Shown here piece after piece: positions 11,341 to 22,211 of a DNA stretch of 64,000 nt (the stretch's first letter is position 1; the number at the start of each line of letters is the position of its first letter). Origin of the DNA: Crotophaga sulcirostris (lineage: Eukaryota > Chordata > Aves > Cuculiformes > Crotophagidae); contig VYZB01000055.1 of the NCBI GenBank assembly GCA_013397455.1, positions 1,065,308 to 1,129,307 on the forward strand. The letters are read 5' to 3'. The notes below the pieces were generated by a model, which saw only the letters and a list, made by a program, of their open reading frames with translations, was not told the origin of the DNA and did no database searches. The position numbers and the translations under genes are program-made.

Positions 11341-12262
11341 TGAACTGGTCGGTACTGGTGTGTCAGAATACGGTGCTCGTTGCTGCTCGGGAAGGATGAA
11401 CTGGTCGGTACTGGTGTGTCAGGATACGGTGCTCGTTGCTGCTCAGGGAGGATGAACTGGTCGATACTGGTGTGTCAGAATACGGTGCTCGTTGCTGCTC
11501 AGGGAGGATGAACTGGGCGGTACTGGTGTGTCAGAACGTGGTGGTTCTCGCTGCTCGGGAAGGATGAGCTGGTCAGCACTGGTGTGTCCGCGCTCACTGG
11601 TTCTTGCTCCTTGGGAAGGATGAACTGGTCGGTACCTCTTTGGGAGCGGGCACCTGGCCACACCTGCTGGGAAGGGTATGGGGAGCCGGCTTCCCAGCGC
11701 TTGGGGGGCTCGCGGGGGGGGCACCTCCTCAATGGGGATGAGAGGGGTGTGAGCAGAGAAAGGGAGGGTCAGCAGGCGGTGGTGGTCGCTGCTTGGGAGG
11801 GATCAACTGCTTGGTACTGGTATGTTGTAGCACAGGGGTTAGCACTGCTCGGGAACGCTGAACTGGTTTGTACTGGTGTGCCAGAATTCAGTGGTTATCA
11901 CTGCTTGGGAGGATGAGCTGGTCAGTAATTCTTTGGGAACGGGTGCCCAGCTACACCTGCTGGGAGAGGTGTGGGTACCCCACTTCACTGCTTCCCAGGG
12001 CTTGGGGGACTCAGGGCAGGGGGTGCAGGTGGGTGCCTCCCAAATGGTGACGGGAGGGGCTGTGTGCAGAGAAAGCAATGTGGGAGTGAGGGTCAGCACT
12101 TGGTGGTCATTGTTGCTTGGGAAGGCTGAACTGGTTGGTACTGGTGTGTCAGAACATGGTGGTTATCACTGCAGGGGAAGGATGAACTGGTCAGTACTGG
12201 TGTGTCAGCACCTGGTGGTCATCCCTGTTTGGGAAGATAAACTGTTTGGTACTGGTGTACCT
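11341..12262 (+). repeat. 56-bp minisatellite with higher-order duplication
   Basis: The motif TGAACTGGTCGGTACTGGTG followed by TGTCAGAATACGGTGCTCGT starts at 11341, 11397, 11453, 11509, 11565 and 11621: an exact 56-bp period for five intervals. After that, units diverge and are separated by a longer insert holding CACCTGCTGG and GCAGAGAAAG. That insert occurs twice (about 11630-11810 and 11930-12125, offset about 293-313 bp), so a composite unit was duplicated. Further single units lie near 12125-12260. Because 56 is not a multiple of 3, the open frames here are not evidence of protein. Confidence 0.92.
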
Positions 12263-15200
12263 GCTGAGCGCTGGTGCGGTGTCTGGCCCCTTCTGTCATT
12301 GGTGCAGCTGTTGGGGTGTGCTGGTACATCCAAATGTGAGGTTACGCCTCCGATGGCCATTTGCATCTGGCTTGGAATGGACATTGTGGAGTTTTACTTC
12401 GGGTTTGCATTTGTTTTAATGATGGTCTCAATGTGAGCAGCCTTTGTCCTTCACGTGCGTTTGTCCGTGAGCTCTGTCTGTGTGTTGGGTAATTCTGGGC
12501 TGGAGATAACAGAGCCACCCTCCCTGACTGCAGATCCTGCCTTGTCCCAAACTTCTGTGGTTGATTTGAGAAACTGGTGCAGGTGTGGCCCAAAGCCTGA
12601 TGCTTTTAGCGTTTTTATTGTAGCTAGTACCAATTAAAGGGCTGGAGGCATAAAGTTCAGCTTTTTCTGAGCATTGTCAGAACAAAGCAGAAATACTTGT
12701 AAACATCTTCCAAAGACAGAAAATTACCTACACAATAGTGACAAGTAAAAACACTCCCTAGCTACCTCTGAATTGAAAAAATACTTTGACAAAATCATGT
12801 GTTACAAATTAACACCCCCCTGAATGCAGGGATACATCTTATTTTTTCGTCCTTTTATTTATGTGTATCTTTCCCTATTAAATCCTGCTCAGCATGGACC
12901 AGCCCTTTCATTTGCTTGATTTCTTGTTCATCTCCACATGAGCTTCATGCACATGGAAAGCATCGTGTGACTGCTGAGAGGCTGTCAGCATTTTGTGGTT
13001 AGGACCGTATTCCGAAAGCATCACACCCATTTTAGGTATAAATAATAAATGGTGTTAGAGCAGTGTAATTCTTCATGGCACAGTGGAGTTTTTGCTTTAG
13101 GAAGAAATGGACCGTATTAGTCTCCAAAGAATCCATTTCTGGGAGAACACTGAGTATATTAGCATTGGTGCTGTGCTCAGGCTACATTAGTACTCGTGGG
13201 GAAAATCCATCAAGGCTTTAGAACGTGGCTCAGATTTGCTGTCTTCAAAGGGGTACCTGCATTTCAGGCAGTGACAGAAAAATTTTGCAATTTCAGCCTT
13301 GCAGCTGGCTCCCCAGACCTGAGCTGTACGGAATGGGAAGCCAGGGAATGCTTCCACTGTCCATATTCCCTTTTCCTCCCCCCGCCATCCCTCTTTCCTG
13401 TTCATCTGCACGACACATGATGTTTGATGCCTGCTTGGTTCTGCTGGAGAGCTGCCTGGAGAAGAAGGGTGAATTCTTTCGCAGCCTCTCCCATGCCATC
13501 TTGTTTTTGCAGAGTAATTAACTGGAGAGAGAGAGCCCAGAGGACTTCAGAGAAGTGGTGGATGAGATTAATAAAAGAGATGAAGATATTAATTTCCATC
13601 AATATCTGCTTTTCAATTTTCACAGATGGTCTTAGTTGGAAAATAAGCGTGTCTGTGCGAGTGGAGTTCTTCAGTACTGACCAAAGGCTATTTGTGCATA
13701 AAGCAATAGAGATTATTGTTCTTTTTAACCATTTTAAACACTACTGCTGTAAAATCTCACATATGAACTTGCTTTTACTTGCTTAGGTGGTTTGATGGGT
13801 CTTAATGAGGTTACTTATGAGAATGTGGCTGAAATAAGGATTAAGTCTTGAAGGGATGTGAGCTTTTTTCAAATATCAGACAGGGACCCTTTGCTTCATG
13901 AAGGCAGACTACTGCATACACATGCAGTCTCATTAAAAGCAATGTATCATTAGGGTCTGCATGCTCAGCAAATATTGACTGTTAATAATTCATGTTGTGT
14001 TTGCTGTCCAAGAGGTGATCATTATTATTCTAAGTGCATCAGACACTTGGAGCTGCCTGCTTGTTGATTACATACCAAGCGTAACAGGAATAGCAAGAGA
14101 GTTAAACATTCACCTGTGCCATTTTTCTTACTAAACTGCAGAAGGTACTCAAGGGATAGTAAAACCCATCACAATATGATCACTGTTGGGTCTGTGCAGC
14201 TCCCTGTTCATCTCTTTTGCTCCAGGAGGCAGCATGGTCTAGTGAACTGACTGCAACAGATGACAGAAGAAGCTCCTGAAATCCATCCTTTTGGGCCCTT
14301 CCTTTTGACTCTTCTGCTCTAGTTCCCTGTTGTTATTTAACGAAAAATACCCATATAGTCAATGACATTGTAAATAAATACATCAAGTATAACTAATAAT
14401 ACAAATTAATGTAATTTTGCAGGGAAGGGAACTTGGGATCACGAGTTCCCTTCTTGTTCAGTGGAAATAGCGGTAGCTAAGTTTTTCCAAGGGGTTGCTG
14501 AGAGCACTAATGGCTCACTGGTGCTCTAAGATGATTTTTCTGATATTTTCCTTTGTTTTCTTCCACCTTTCCTTCACACTCATGCTGTTATGGAACTCTA
14601 AGGTCTCTAAAATTCTGCTGCTGCTTTCCTCATGGCGCAGCTCTAGCTGATGGTTTGGCCAAATGCCAGATGAAGCAGCACAGACGAGTATTCCCAGAAG
14701 CTTGAACAAATAATCATTTTGGAAATCTGGCGATGGAACTGAGAGCTGAAACGGACTTTGAAAATCCCTTTTCACTTCCCTGTCGAGCTGGAGTCCTTCC
14801 CAGGGTGCTCTCACGACCTGCACTGCAGCCTGGCGGGATCAGTGGAGAGCGGCCGTTGACGTCAGTCGGGCTTTTCAGTCTTGCAATTTGCAAAAGGCTT
14901 CATATTCTCCTTTCAGCTGTTGTTAAGTAGTTGTTATTAGGACTCATACATGACTGGATTCGGGTGTTGGAGTAAGCCTTATAGATTGTTGCTTACCTAA
15001 GGGCTTGTTTGCAAAGAGCTGTAAATTCTCTGGATGAAAGACATTTTTCTAAAGCCAAGTATAACTGTGACCTACTTGTGCATGTTATCTCAAACTGCTT
15101 AAAAACTGTCAAAACTACTTGTTATCATGAAGGTCTAAGTTAATGGAAAAATGGCTATTTTTAACTATTTTAATCTCCAGTTACACTAGAGCAAACAGGC

Positions 15201-15769
15201 ACAAGCAGTAGTGTTTGGTGTGGTCAAATATGTAGATCTTTGCTAAATTTTTTGTTTTAAATGTTGAAAGAATGAGCATGAGCTGTATTTAGTCCAGTAG
15301 GCAGCTACTTCAGGAAAGCAAAGGCATGTAAAATAGGAGGTTTGTTGATAGTGGTGTCTTTCCAGCCTTTTGTAGGTGACATAACAAAAATCAATGAATT
15401 TTGACAGAAGCCAGTGTTAAAGAAATATTATTGCTGTCTAATATTAACAGGTTGTACTGTGCCACTCTGATGCTGCAAATGTGGGTATTGTAAAGAAGGT
15501 AATTGCATTTTTTAGAGAACTCAATAGTCAAAGTAGTAGGGTTGTTTAGCTTAAGGATTTATTTTGTACTATGCTTGTCTTTTCCTATTTGCAATTCTAA
15601 CAAATGCAGATCAAACACTTCTCAGTCAAATAAATCAGTGTAACAGTGGTGTGAGGGAGATATTGTCGTCATTTTACAGGTGAGGCAAGAATTAAAATTA
15701 TTTTTTTTTCCCTGAGTCTTAGGGCCAGGTCAGAACAGGGGAGTTTATGCCTTCTGGGCTTCTTCTCAG
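12263..15769. other. Unique DNA, probable intron
   Basis: No interspersed repeat recognised. Contains a small CpG cluster with a perfect CRE octamer at 14857-14864 (listed separately). Short open frames near 13225-13521 and 14515-14823 have no supporting splice pattern. Confidence 0.5.
14857..14864. promoter_or_regulatory. Perfect CRE (TGACGTCA) in a small CpG cluster
   Basis: The full palindromic CREB/ATF site TGACGTCA sits within GAGCGGCCGTTGACGTCAGT, which has several CpGs where flanking DNA has almost none. It is about 0.9 kb upstream of the exon candidate at 15770. Full-length CREs containing CpG are uncommon in CpG-depleted DNA, so retention is notable, but a single site can occur by chance. 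Confidence 0.35.
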
Positions 15770-15843
15770 GCTCCTTGTTTGTTCTGCTGATAATAGATTT
15801 CTAACAGAAGATGATGAACTTCAGCTCATTATGTTTTGCTTTG
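15770..15843 (+). CDS. Candidate internal coding exon (74 bp) of an unidentified gene
   Basis: The acceptor is excellent (TATGCCTTCTGGGCTTCTTC then TCAG) and the donor is strong (TTTG|GTAAGAG). The open frame begins at codon position 3, exactly what the 1156-1257 exon needs, and ends at position 1. The peptide includes LLVCSADNRFL and TEDDELQLIMFCF, acidic then hydrophobic. Joined to the third candidate, the split codon becomes GCT (Ala). The nearest downstream feature is a CR1 copy at 15929. I cannot name the family. Confidence rests on two good splice sites plus matching phase on both sides, not on homology. Confidence 0.5.
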
Positions 15844-15928
15844 GTAAGAGTTCTTTCTTCAGCTGCACTGTGCACATCGCTCGATTGATCTGCCTCACAG
15901 TAGTGAACTTAAGTGTGAGGAAATCCCC

Positions 15929-16328
15929 TGTGAGGACAGGCTGAGAGAGTTGGGGTTGTTCAGCCTGGAGAAGACAGGACTCGGGGGAGACCTTAGAGCC
16001 GCCTCCCAGTACTTAAAAGGACTTAAAACAAAGCTGTGGGGGGGCTCTTTGTGAGGGAGTGCAGGGATAGGACGAGGGGAATGGTTTTAAGTTGGAAGAG
16101 GGAAGATGTAGGTAAGATCTTAGGAAGAAATGTTTTCCTGTGAGGGTGGGGAGGCCCTGGCCCAAGTTGTCCAGGGAAGTCGTGGCTGCCCCATCCCTGG
16201 AGGTGTTCCAGGCCAGGTTGGATGGGGCTTGGAGCCCCCTGATCCAGTGGGAGGTGTCCCTGCCCATGGAACTGGATGGGCTTTTAGGTCCCTTCTGACC
16301 CAAATCATTCTCTGATTCTATGATTTTT
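15929..16328 (+). mobile_element. CR1 LINE, 5'-truncated
   Basis: Starts in the ORF2 C-terminal region (TGAGGACAGGCTGAGAGAGT, GTTCAGCCTGGAGAAGACAG), continues through ATCCCTGGAGGTGTTCCAGG and CCAGTGGGAGGTGTCCCTGC, and ends in TCTCTGATTCTATGATTTTT. Reading frames are broken. Confidence 0.94.
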
Positions 16329-17857
16329 CAATAAGAATTTTGCATACTATACCTTGATCTCCTACGTATTCCAGCATCAGCCTTTAGTTTTCTTTTCCAA
16401 ATCTTGTTGTCCTCCCCAGATGGCTGTAGACGTGGCTGCTGTTGCTGGCAGTGGTGGTTTTCATTGAGGTCTATGTTGACTGGTTTAAAAAATTACCTGC
16501 TGGGAGCTTCTGGTCAACTTTTCATTATGTTCTCTGATTTTCACAGTAATATAGTTCATATCTGAAGGAACCAGATGCTTAAGAGCTTGCTGTGGTTTTC
16601 TACTTATTGTCAGAGGTTTTTTGTTCACATGTGTAATAATGTCCCTAATTTGTGGTGTGACAGGTGCGTGACTATTGCTGAACACACCTGGGCTGAGTGG
16701 GGCAGTGTGAGCCATTCCCTTAATTTTAGAAGTAGAGAATTTCAGCATGTTTAGAAGAAATCACTGTAGCTTGAAATGCTTCCATTCATAGAGATTTCCA
16801 CCCTTTTCTGTGGTATAATGCATTGTAGCCTGAAGGAGCAGGTTCTTGGCAGGGTTGTGTGCTCTGCAGGATCACCTGAGACAGAGGGGTGTGTGCAGTC
16901 GTGCCAACACAGCTGTTTCCCACTTTTAATACTTATGCAGAATTTGGAACGGGCTGTCAAGGTTTTTCATTCCCCAGCTTTTGTCCTGAATTTCTTCTGC
17001 ACTGATTTCATACTGTTATTTAATTGTATCTGCACTTTCTTTTTAGTACTTCCAAATACATGCAATAACTTATTTTTCTCTTGAGTTACTCATTTTAGGG
17101 CTTGAACCTCAATTTAGTGGCTTAAGTAGCTCATGACCTGCACCTGGGTTGTCACTGCAAGCTGTAATTGTCTGTAGGGGACCATCAGTAGCTGCAGCTG
17201 AAACTTTAGGCCTGGTAGAGCTTCTGTTTTGATGGGGAAGAGGGATATTTTACTGAGGAACCCGACTTAAACAGTAGTATCTCTTTTAAGCTTCTGCTTT
17301 TGAAGTTTGCCTCTGTACCATCTTTTTTCTCCTTCAACAAAGCTTAGTCTGTGCTATTAAACTTTTTGTGATTAATGAAAATTAGTCCTGAATGCATGGA
17401 AAAAGTTGCATGGACTAATGGCAGCAACAAGAGGAAACTGGGATGGGACAAGGAGATAGAATCTATTTTAGCTGTATGGCTTTGAAAGGAACTGCACAGA
17501 AGGAAAATAAGCATCAGCTCATGGATGGAAAAACCAGCAAAATTGCTTTTACTGAAGAGCACCAGAACCTCATGTGTTCTGCAGTCTCTGAAAACAATCT
17601 TTTGGGGATTTTGTTGTTGTTGTTGCTGTTTCCTTTAATAGATTTGAATTGAATACTTTGAATTATTTTTAATCTAATCTGTTAGTAAAATGAAAACCAC
17701 ACATGGTTGATTCATGTGACTGGTGTAACATTTCTTGGTTTTGCAGTGTAAATGCAGAAACTTGCAGTGGAAAGCAGACTTTGGTCTGTGAGTTCTGAGA
17801 CCCGCAAGTAACCTCTTTTTATCACATACTGTTTAGCCTACTGTGACCACATCTACA
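16329..17857. other. Unique DNA, probable intron
   Basis: No repeat or gene recognised. The frame 16776-17084 (+) reads into a cysteine- and phenylalanine-rich tail typical of non-coding AT-rich sequence. Confidence 0.5.
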
Positions 17858-18147
17858 TGGTTTTTGAACATCTCCAGGGATGCTGACTCCACCTCTCCCC
17901 TGGGCAGCCTGTTCCAATGCTTCACCGCTTTTTAAGTAAAGAAATTTTTCCTAATATCCAATCTGAACCTTCCCTGGCACAACTTGAGGCCATTTCCTCT
18001 TGTCCTATCATTTATTACTTGGAAGAAGAGAACAATACCCACCTTGCTACAGCCTCCTTTCAGGTAGTTGTAGAGGGCATTAAGGTCTTCCCTTAGCATC
18101 CTCCTCTCCAGGTTAAACAGCCCCCACCAGTTTGTTCCATGTAAACC
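17858..18147 (-). mobile_element. CR1 LINE internal fragment lacking its 3' tail
   Basis: Reverse-complemented CR1: ACATCTCCAGGGATGCTGAC, GGGCAGCCTGTTCCAATGCT, AAATTTTTCCTAATATCCAA, GGCACAACTTGAGGCCATTT and CCTCCTCTCCAGGTTAAACA. The usual terminal 150 bp and octamer tail are missing on the left, so the copy was deleted or interrupted after insertion. Confidence 0.93.
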
Positions 18148-19710
18148 ATGAAAAATTGTCACATCTACAGTGCAGTGTCTGCTGTTCACGTGCACATATT
18201 GGAGGTAAAGTTAAACTCAGCGTGATGCTGATTGTGTAGACCTTTAGCAAGAACTGAATATGAGCTACCTGAGTACCTGCCTAATATGTTGTGTGTATTT
18301 TGCATCCTGACTTCTGAGCTGTTGCGAACAGTTTGTGTGGCCAATCCCAAAAAACTCAGTTGTGGTGATGACCATGGTGTGATTGCATAGCCTGGGAGTT
18401 GCTTCCCTATGGCTAGAAAAAATTGCATGCATTTCATGTTTGTTAACGAGTATTAATCTGTTCATCTGAGTTCCACATTTTGAAGTGGAAGGAGGATCTG
18501 CTGTCATCACTGTAAAAAAGGCCGATACATCAAAAGGTACGATGAGCCAGAGTGTGTTGTGGCAGCAGTATGTTCTCTGCCTCCAGAGAGGAGGTGCTGG
18601 GCTTTTCCTGCTGTGCTGGTAGGATTACTGAGAGAGATAGCCTGGAGAGAAGCTTGCTCTGGGCAGCTGTGGGTGAGGTGCACTCTGGACAGAAATGTGA
18701 AGTAGGAAACATCCAGAAGATGATGTTCTCAAAGATGAGGCCGTGGTACATTTGCTGTTTCAGCTTATGGGGGGATGTGTGAAAGAAATACGTCCAAGTC
18801 AGTCAGCAGATGGTGAGGTTCTGAAGCCTGTAGACCTGTGCTTAGCTCTTTTTGGAACACACTGAAAAGTGCAGTACATGTTCCTGTTCACTGATGAAGC
18901 CAACGATGTGGCTTTCTGTGTCATGGACAGAGACATTTTCGTGGTAACTTATTGGCATCATGCTTAGTACTATTCCTTTTGGAGATGGGTCAGGGATGTG
19001 AGTGGTCTTATCACTGAGGACTTTTTGAGGACATCATGATAAGAAGCTTTGGTTTATGGCTGTCTTACTAATAAAAGTGGTTTATTCTGTTTCTGGAACT
19101 GCACAAACAGGTCATGTATTGGGGTAGGGATGGACACATTTTAATCCAAAGTGCAGAGCTGAAACAGTTTCTGTAACGTTTTTTAGTACTTAGAATTCCC
19201 TTTACTACACCTGGAACCTCGACTTAGTTGTTGCTAATGTGTTCCCATTTTGACTACTGTTTCCACCAGTGTAAGTCTCAAATGAGTAAGGACTGTAGGA
19301 TTTTAGTCAGTGAAAGTATTCTGCTTTAATTACTGTTATAAACCTAATTTTGTATCTGTCGCATCAGGCATGCATGAGGCATCTTTGATCAACAGAGAAG
19401 TCAGCAAAACTGCTGTGCAAATTACAGTTTCCTTTTAACTAGGGATGAAAGCATTCAGTTTATTTTTGGCATTAGAGAGGCTGGGACACAACCAGGTTAG
19501 ATAAGAGCTGAAACCTAGTTAATGGTAAAGAAACATAGCTAGGAAAGTGTAATAACAGCTCTGAAAAAGATGTTCCAGCTCTAACTCTCTGGGGCTCTAC
19601 ATCTCTAGCAAATGTAGAGCAATTCATGCCAGAATACTGGCTTTCTCTGCTGGTCTACGTTGCCACTTATGTTAATCAACATTTGTGAAAGAGTTGGCTT
19701 CAAGGTATAA
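18148..19710. other. Unique DNA, probable intron
   Basis: No repeat or gene recognised. Frames at 18552-18782 (+) and 18265-18510 (-) lack splice support. Confidence 0.5.
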
Positions 19711-20138
19711 GGCCAACCGTATCCTGGGCTGCATCAAAAGAAGTGCGGCCAGCAGGTCAAGGGAGGTGATTCTGCCCCTCTGCTTGGCTCTTGTGAGGCC
19801 CCACCTGGAGTCCTGTGTCCATTTCTGGAGTCCTCAGCGTAGGAGGGACATGGAGCTGTTTGAGTGAGTCCAGAGGAGGCCACAAAAATGATCCAAGGGC
19901 TGGAGCACCTCCCGTATGAGGACAGGCTGAGAGAGTTGGGGTTGTTCAGCCTGGAGAAGAGAAGGCTGCGGGGAGACCTTAGAGCAGCCTCCAGTGCTGA
20001 AAGGGGCTCCAGGAAAGCTGGGGAGGGGCTCTTGGTCAGGGAGTGCAGGATGGGATGACGGGTAACGGTTTTCAACTGAAAGAGGGGAGATTGAGATGAG
20101 ATCTTAGGAGAAATGTTTTTCTGTGAGGGTGGTGAAAG
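19711..20138 (+). mobile_element. CR1 LINE with readable reverse transcriptase C-terminus, 3' truncated
   Basis: Carries the best-preserved CR1 ORF2 C-terminal coding remnant in the window: ILGCIKRSAASRSREVILPL near 19720-19780, then in another frame [20 protein letters not shown] and [15 protein letters not shown] near 19885-19990. A frame change around 19860 disables it. It stops at CTGTGAGGGTGGTGAAA with the 3' UTR and tail missing, so the right boundary is secondary. Confidence 0.94.
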
Positions 20139-21971
20139 AAGAGATGGATTTAGGACTCAGTGTTTCAGTGAAGATAATAGTAAATACTTTGTTCAGTGGA
20201 AGAGGAATATGGCTGAGCCTACGCTCAACAGGTGATTTGTTATCAGTTGTTTTCTCATAATGAAAATCAAAAGCAGAAAAAGGCTTTTATTGAATAAATG
20301 CACACCTAAGTGAAGCACAAATCTAAGCACCTTTAAAATTAGTTGCAAAAGGAATTGGACTATTAGCCATGAAGTAATATTTTATGCCAATTAATACAAG
20401 TTGACATAATGTAAGGATACTGATTTTCTCTGTAGAGGCTTCCTTTATTCCAGTCAGAAGGGTGAGTACGTGGATGAACAGGCTGTACTGAAGGTGTGTG
20501 TGAGTGCCTCCATTCCCCAAAAGAAATGTCTTGCAGAGATCTTGAGTGGTTTATAATGAGGGGAGCTGTAAAACATATTACCTTTCACTGCCTTGTGTCC
20601 AGTTTTATTTTTTATTATTTTTTTTTTTTATTTATTTTTTCTTAGTTTAACCTATTCTCATTAATATCTTCTGCATGCAAATGTAGGTACACATACATTC
20701 TATGGCCTTCTGCTGCTGTTGTATAATTTTCTCTTTTATTGTCCTAGTAAGCCAGTAAAACGATTAAACAATAATCAGACAGTCCGATAAAAACTTGTGA
20801 CACATGTAAATAAGAAAAAAAAATATTGCAAGATGACAGTATTGTTATATAATAATGTGGTTATTCAAAACTGTTTATTCTACTTTATGAGCTGGAGATA
20901 ATCCCAAAATTATCCAATCCAGACTTTGATCTAAGGAAGAAAAATAAAACTTTGATCATTGTGGAATTGGCAGCTGCTATAAAAGTCTGTGCCACATTTT
21001 TCTCTTAGTAACACTAGCTAAATCCAAAATAACTGATAAAAGAATTTGATGATTGCAGCTTAGGGATGCTTTCTGACTTGACCTGAAGTAATCTCTGTCC
21101 AAAAATGTCTATAAATATTTTCTTCTATTTTCTGTTGCCAGATGTTTTGATATTTGAGATGAATGGCAGAAATGTTTTGTGTACTTAGTTGTGTAATGCA
21201 CATTTGATGTCTACTAGGAAGAGGTCCTGGTTAACTGGTTATGTTCATTCATAATATGTTTAATTTACAAGAAAAATCTGATACCATTATCTTGATTTTT
21301 ATCTTTCTGAAAATATCATTTAAAATTTGGATTAGGTAATGTCTGTGCCTGTTTTGTAGTTACTAAAGTGATACAGTGTTTGTTTCCACGCTTGCAGCAT
21401 AGTAAATATTTTCCTAGATGTTTGTTTAGGAAACACTGCTTGCAATGTTCTTCCTTCACAGTTGCAGCTGGGCAGTGGCAATTTTTTTCTAGGTTCCATA
21501 TTTCAAAACTTAAAGGAGAATGTGGAAAAAAAAGCTGCCTAACCTTTAATTCCTCATAAAGTGGGATTTTTGAAAATAGCTGAATTGTAAGGGTCAACAA
21601 AGCTGACAGAATTGTGAAGTTTTGATACTTTTCAATTTCTAACAAGGAAAATGCCTGAAAAATACTTCAGTTCATTTTAGGATTATTAATGTTTTTTTCT
21701 ATGTGTAGATATAAAGTGACCTCAGTCCCTGGGCAGCACAGAGGGTTTCCAGGCTGTGTGGCTGGGATGTTGAGAGGTTCATGCGACATTTGGTGTGGTG
21801 TTTCAGGAATGACATGCCATGAAAAGGCTGCATCTGGTTTTTCTTTCTGTACAGTTGGGTTTGTTCTGTACAGTTTGTGGTGGGGCAGAAGTTAAGCAGG
21901 GCAAGGTTCAACCTTTCCCTTCTTCTGCTGTGAGTTTTCCTGCTGTCTGGCTCCCTGCTTGATGGACATAA
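20139..21971. other. Unique AT-rich DNA with a poly-T/TTTA tract
   Basis: Very AT-rich. A T-rich low-complexity tract occupies about 20605-20643. No gene recognised; the frame 21316-21645 on minus is cysteine-rich and unsupported. Confidence 0.5.
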
Positions 21972-22211
21972 TCGTAGCATCATTTAGGTTGGGAAAGACC
22001 TCTAAGATCGTCCAGTCCAACCACCAGCCCAACACCTTGCTTACTAAACCAGGTCCTGAAGTGCTGCATCTATGAATATTTTGATTACTTCCAGGGATGG
22101 TGACTCCACCACTTCCCTTGACAGCCAGTTCCAATGCTTCACCACTCTCTTAGTGAAGAAATTTTTCCTAATATCCAATCTAAACCTTCCCTGGCACAAC
22201 TTGAGGCCATA
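21972..22211 (-). mobile_element. CR1 LINE 3' fragment
   Basis: Reverse-complemented CR1: GCATCATTTAGGTTGGGAAA, GACCTCTAAGATCGTCCAGT, CTTCCAGGGATGGTGACTCC, AGTTCCAATGCTTCACCACT and CTGGCACAACTTGAGGCCAT. The octamer tail is reduced to about one unit. Confidence 0.93.

Noticed and set aside
10655..11455. Long open frame crossing the first gap
   Set aside because: Most of it is N; flanking parts are tandem repeat.
11876..12436. 186-codon frame over the 56-bp minisatellite
   Set aside because: The period is not a multiple of 3 and the frame wanders through repeat units into unique DNA; no splice or promoter support.
12690..12720. TGTAAACATCTTCC, resembling a miR-30 5' end
   Set aside because: No complementary arm that would give a precursor hairpin is visible nearby; the seed match is short.
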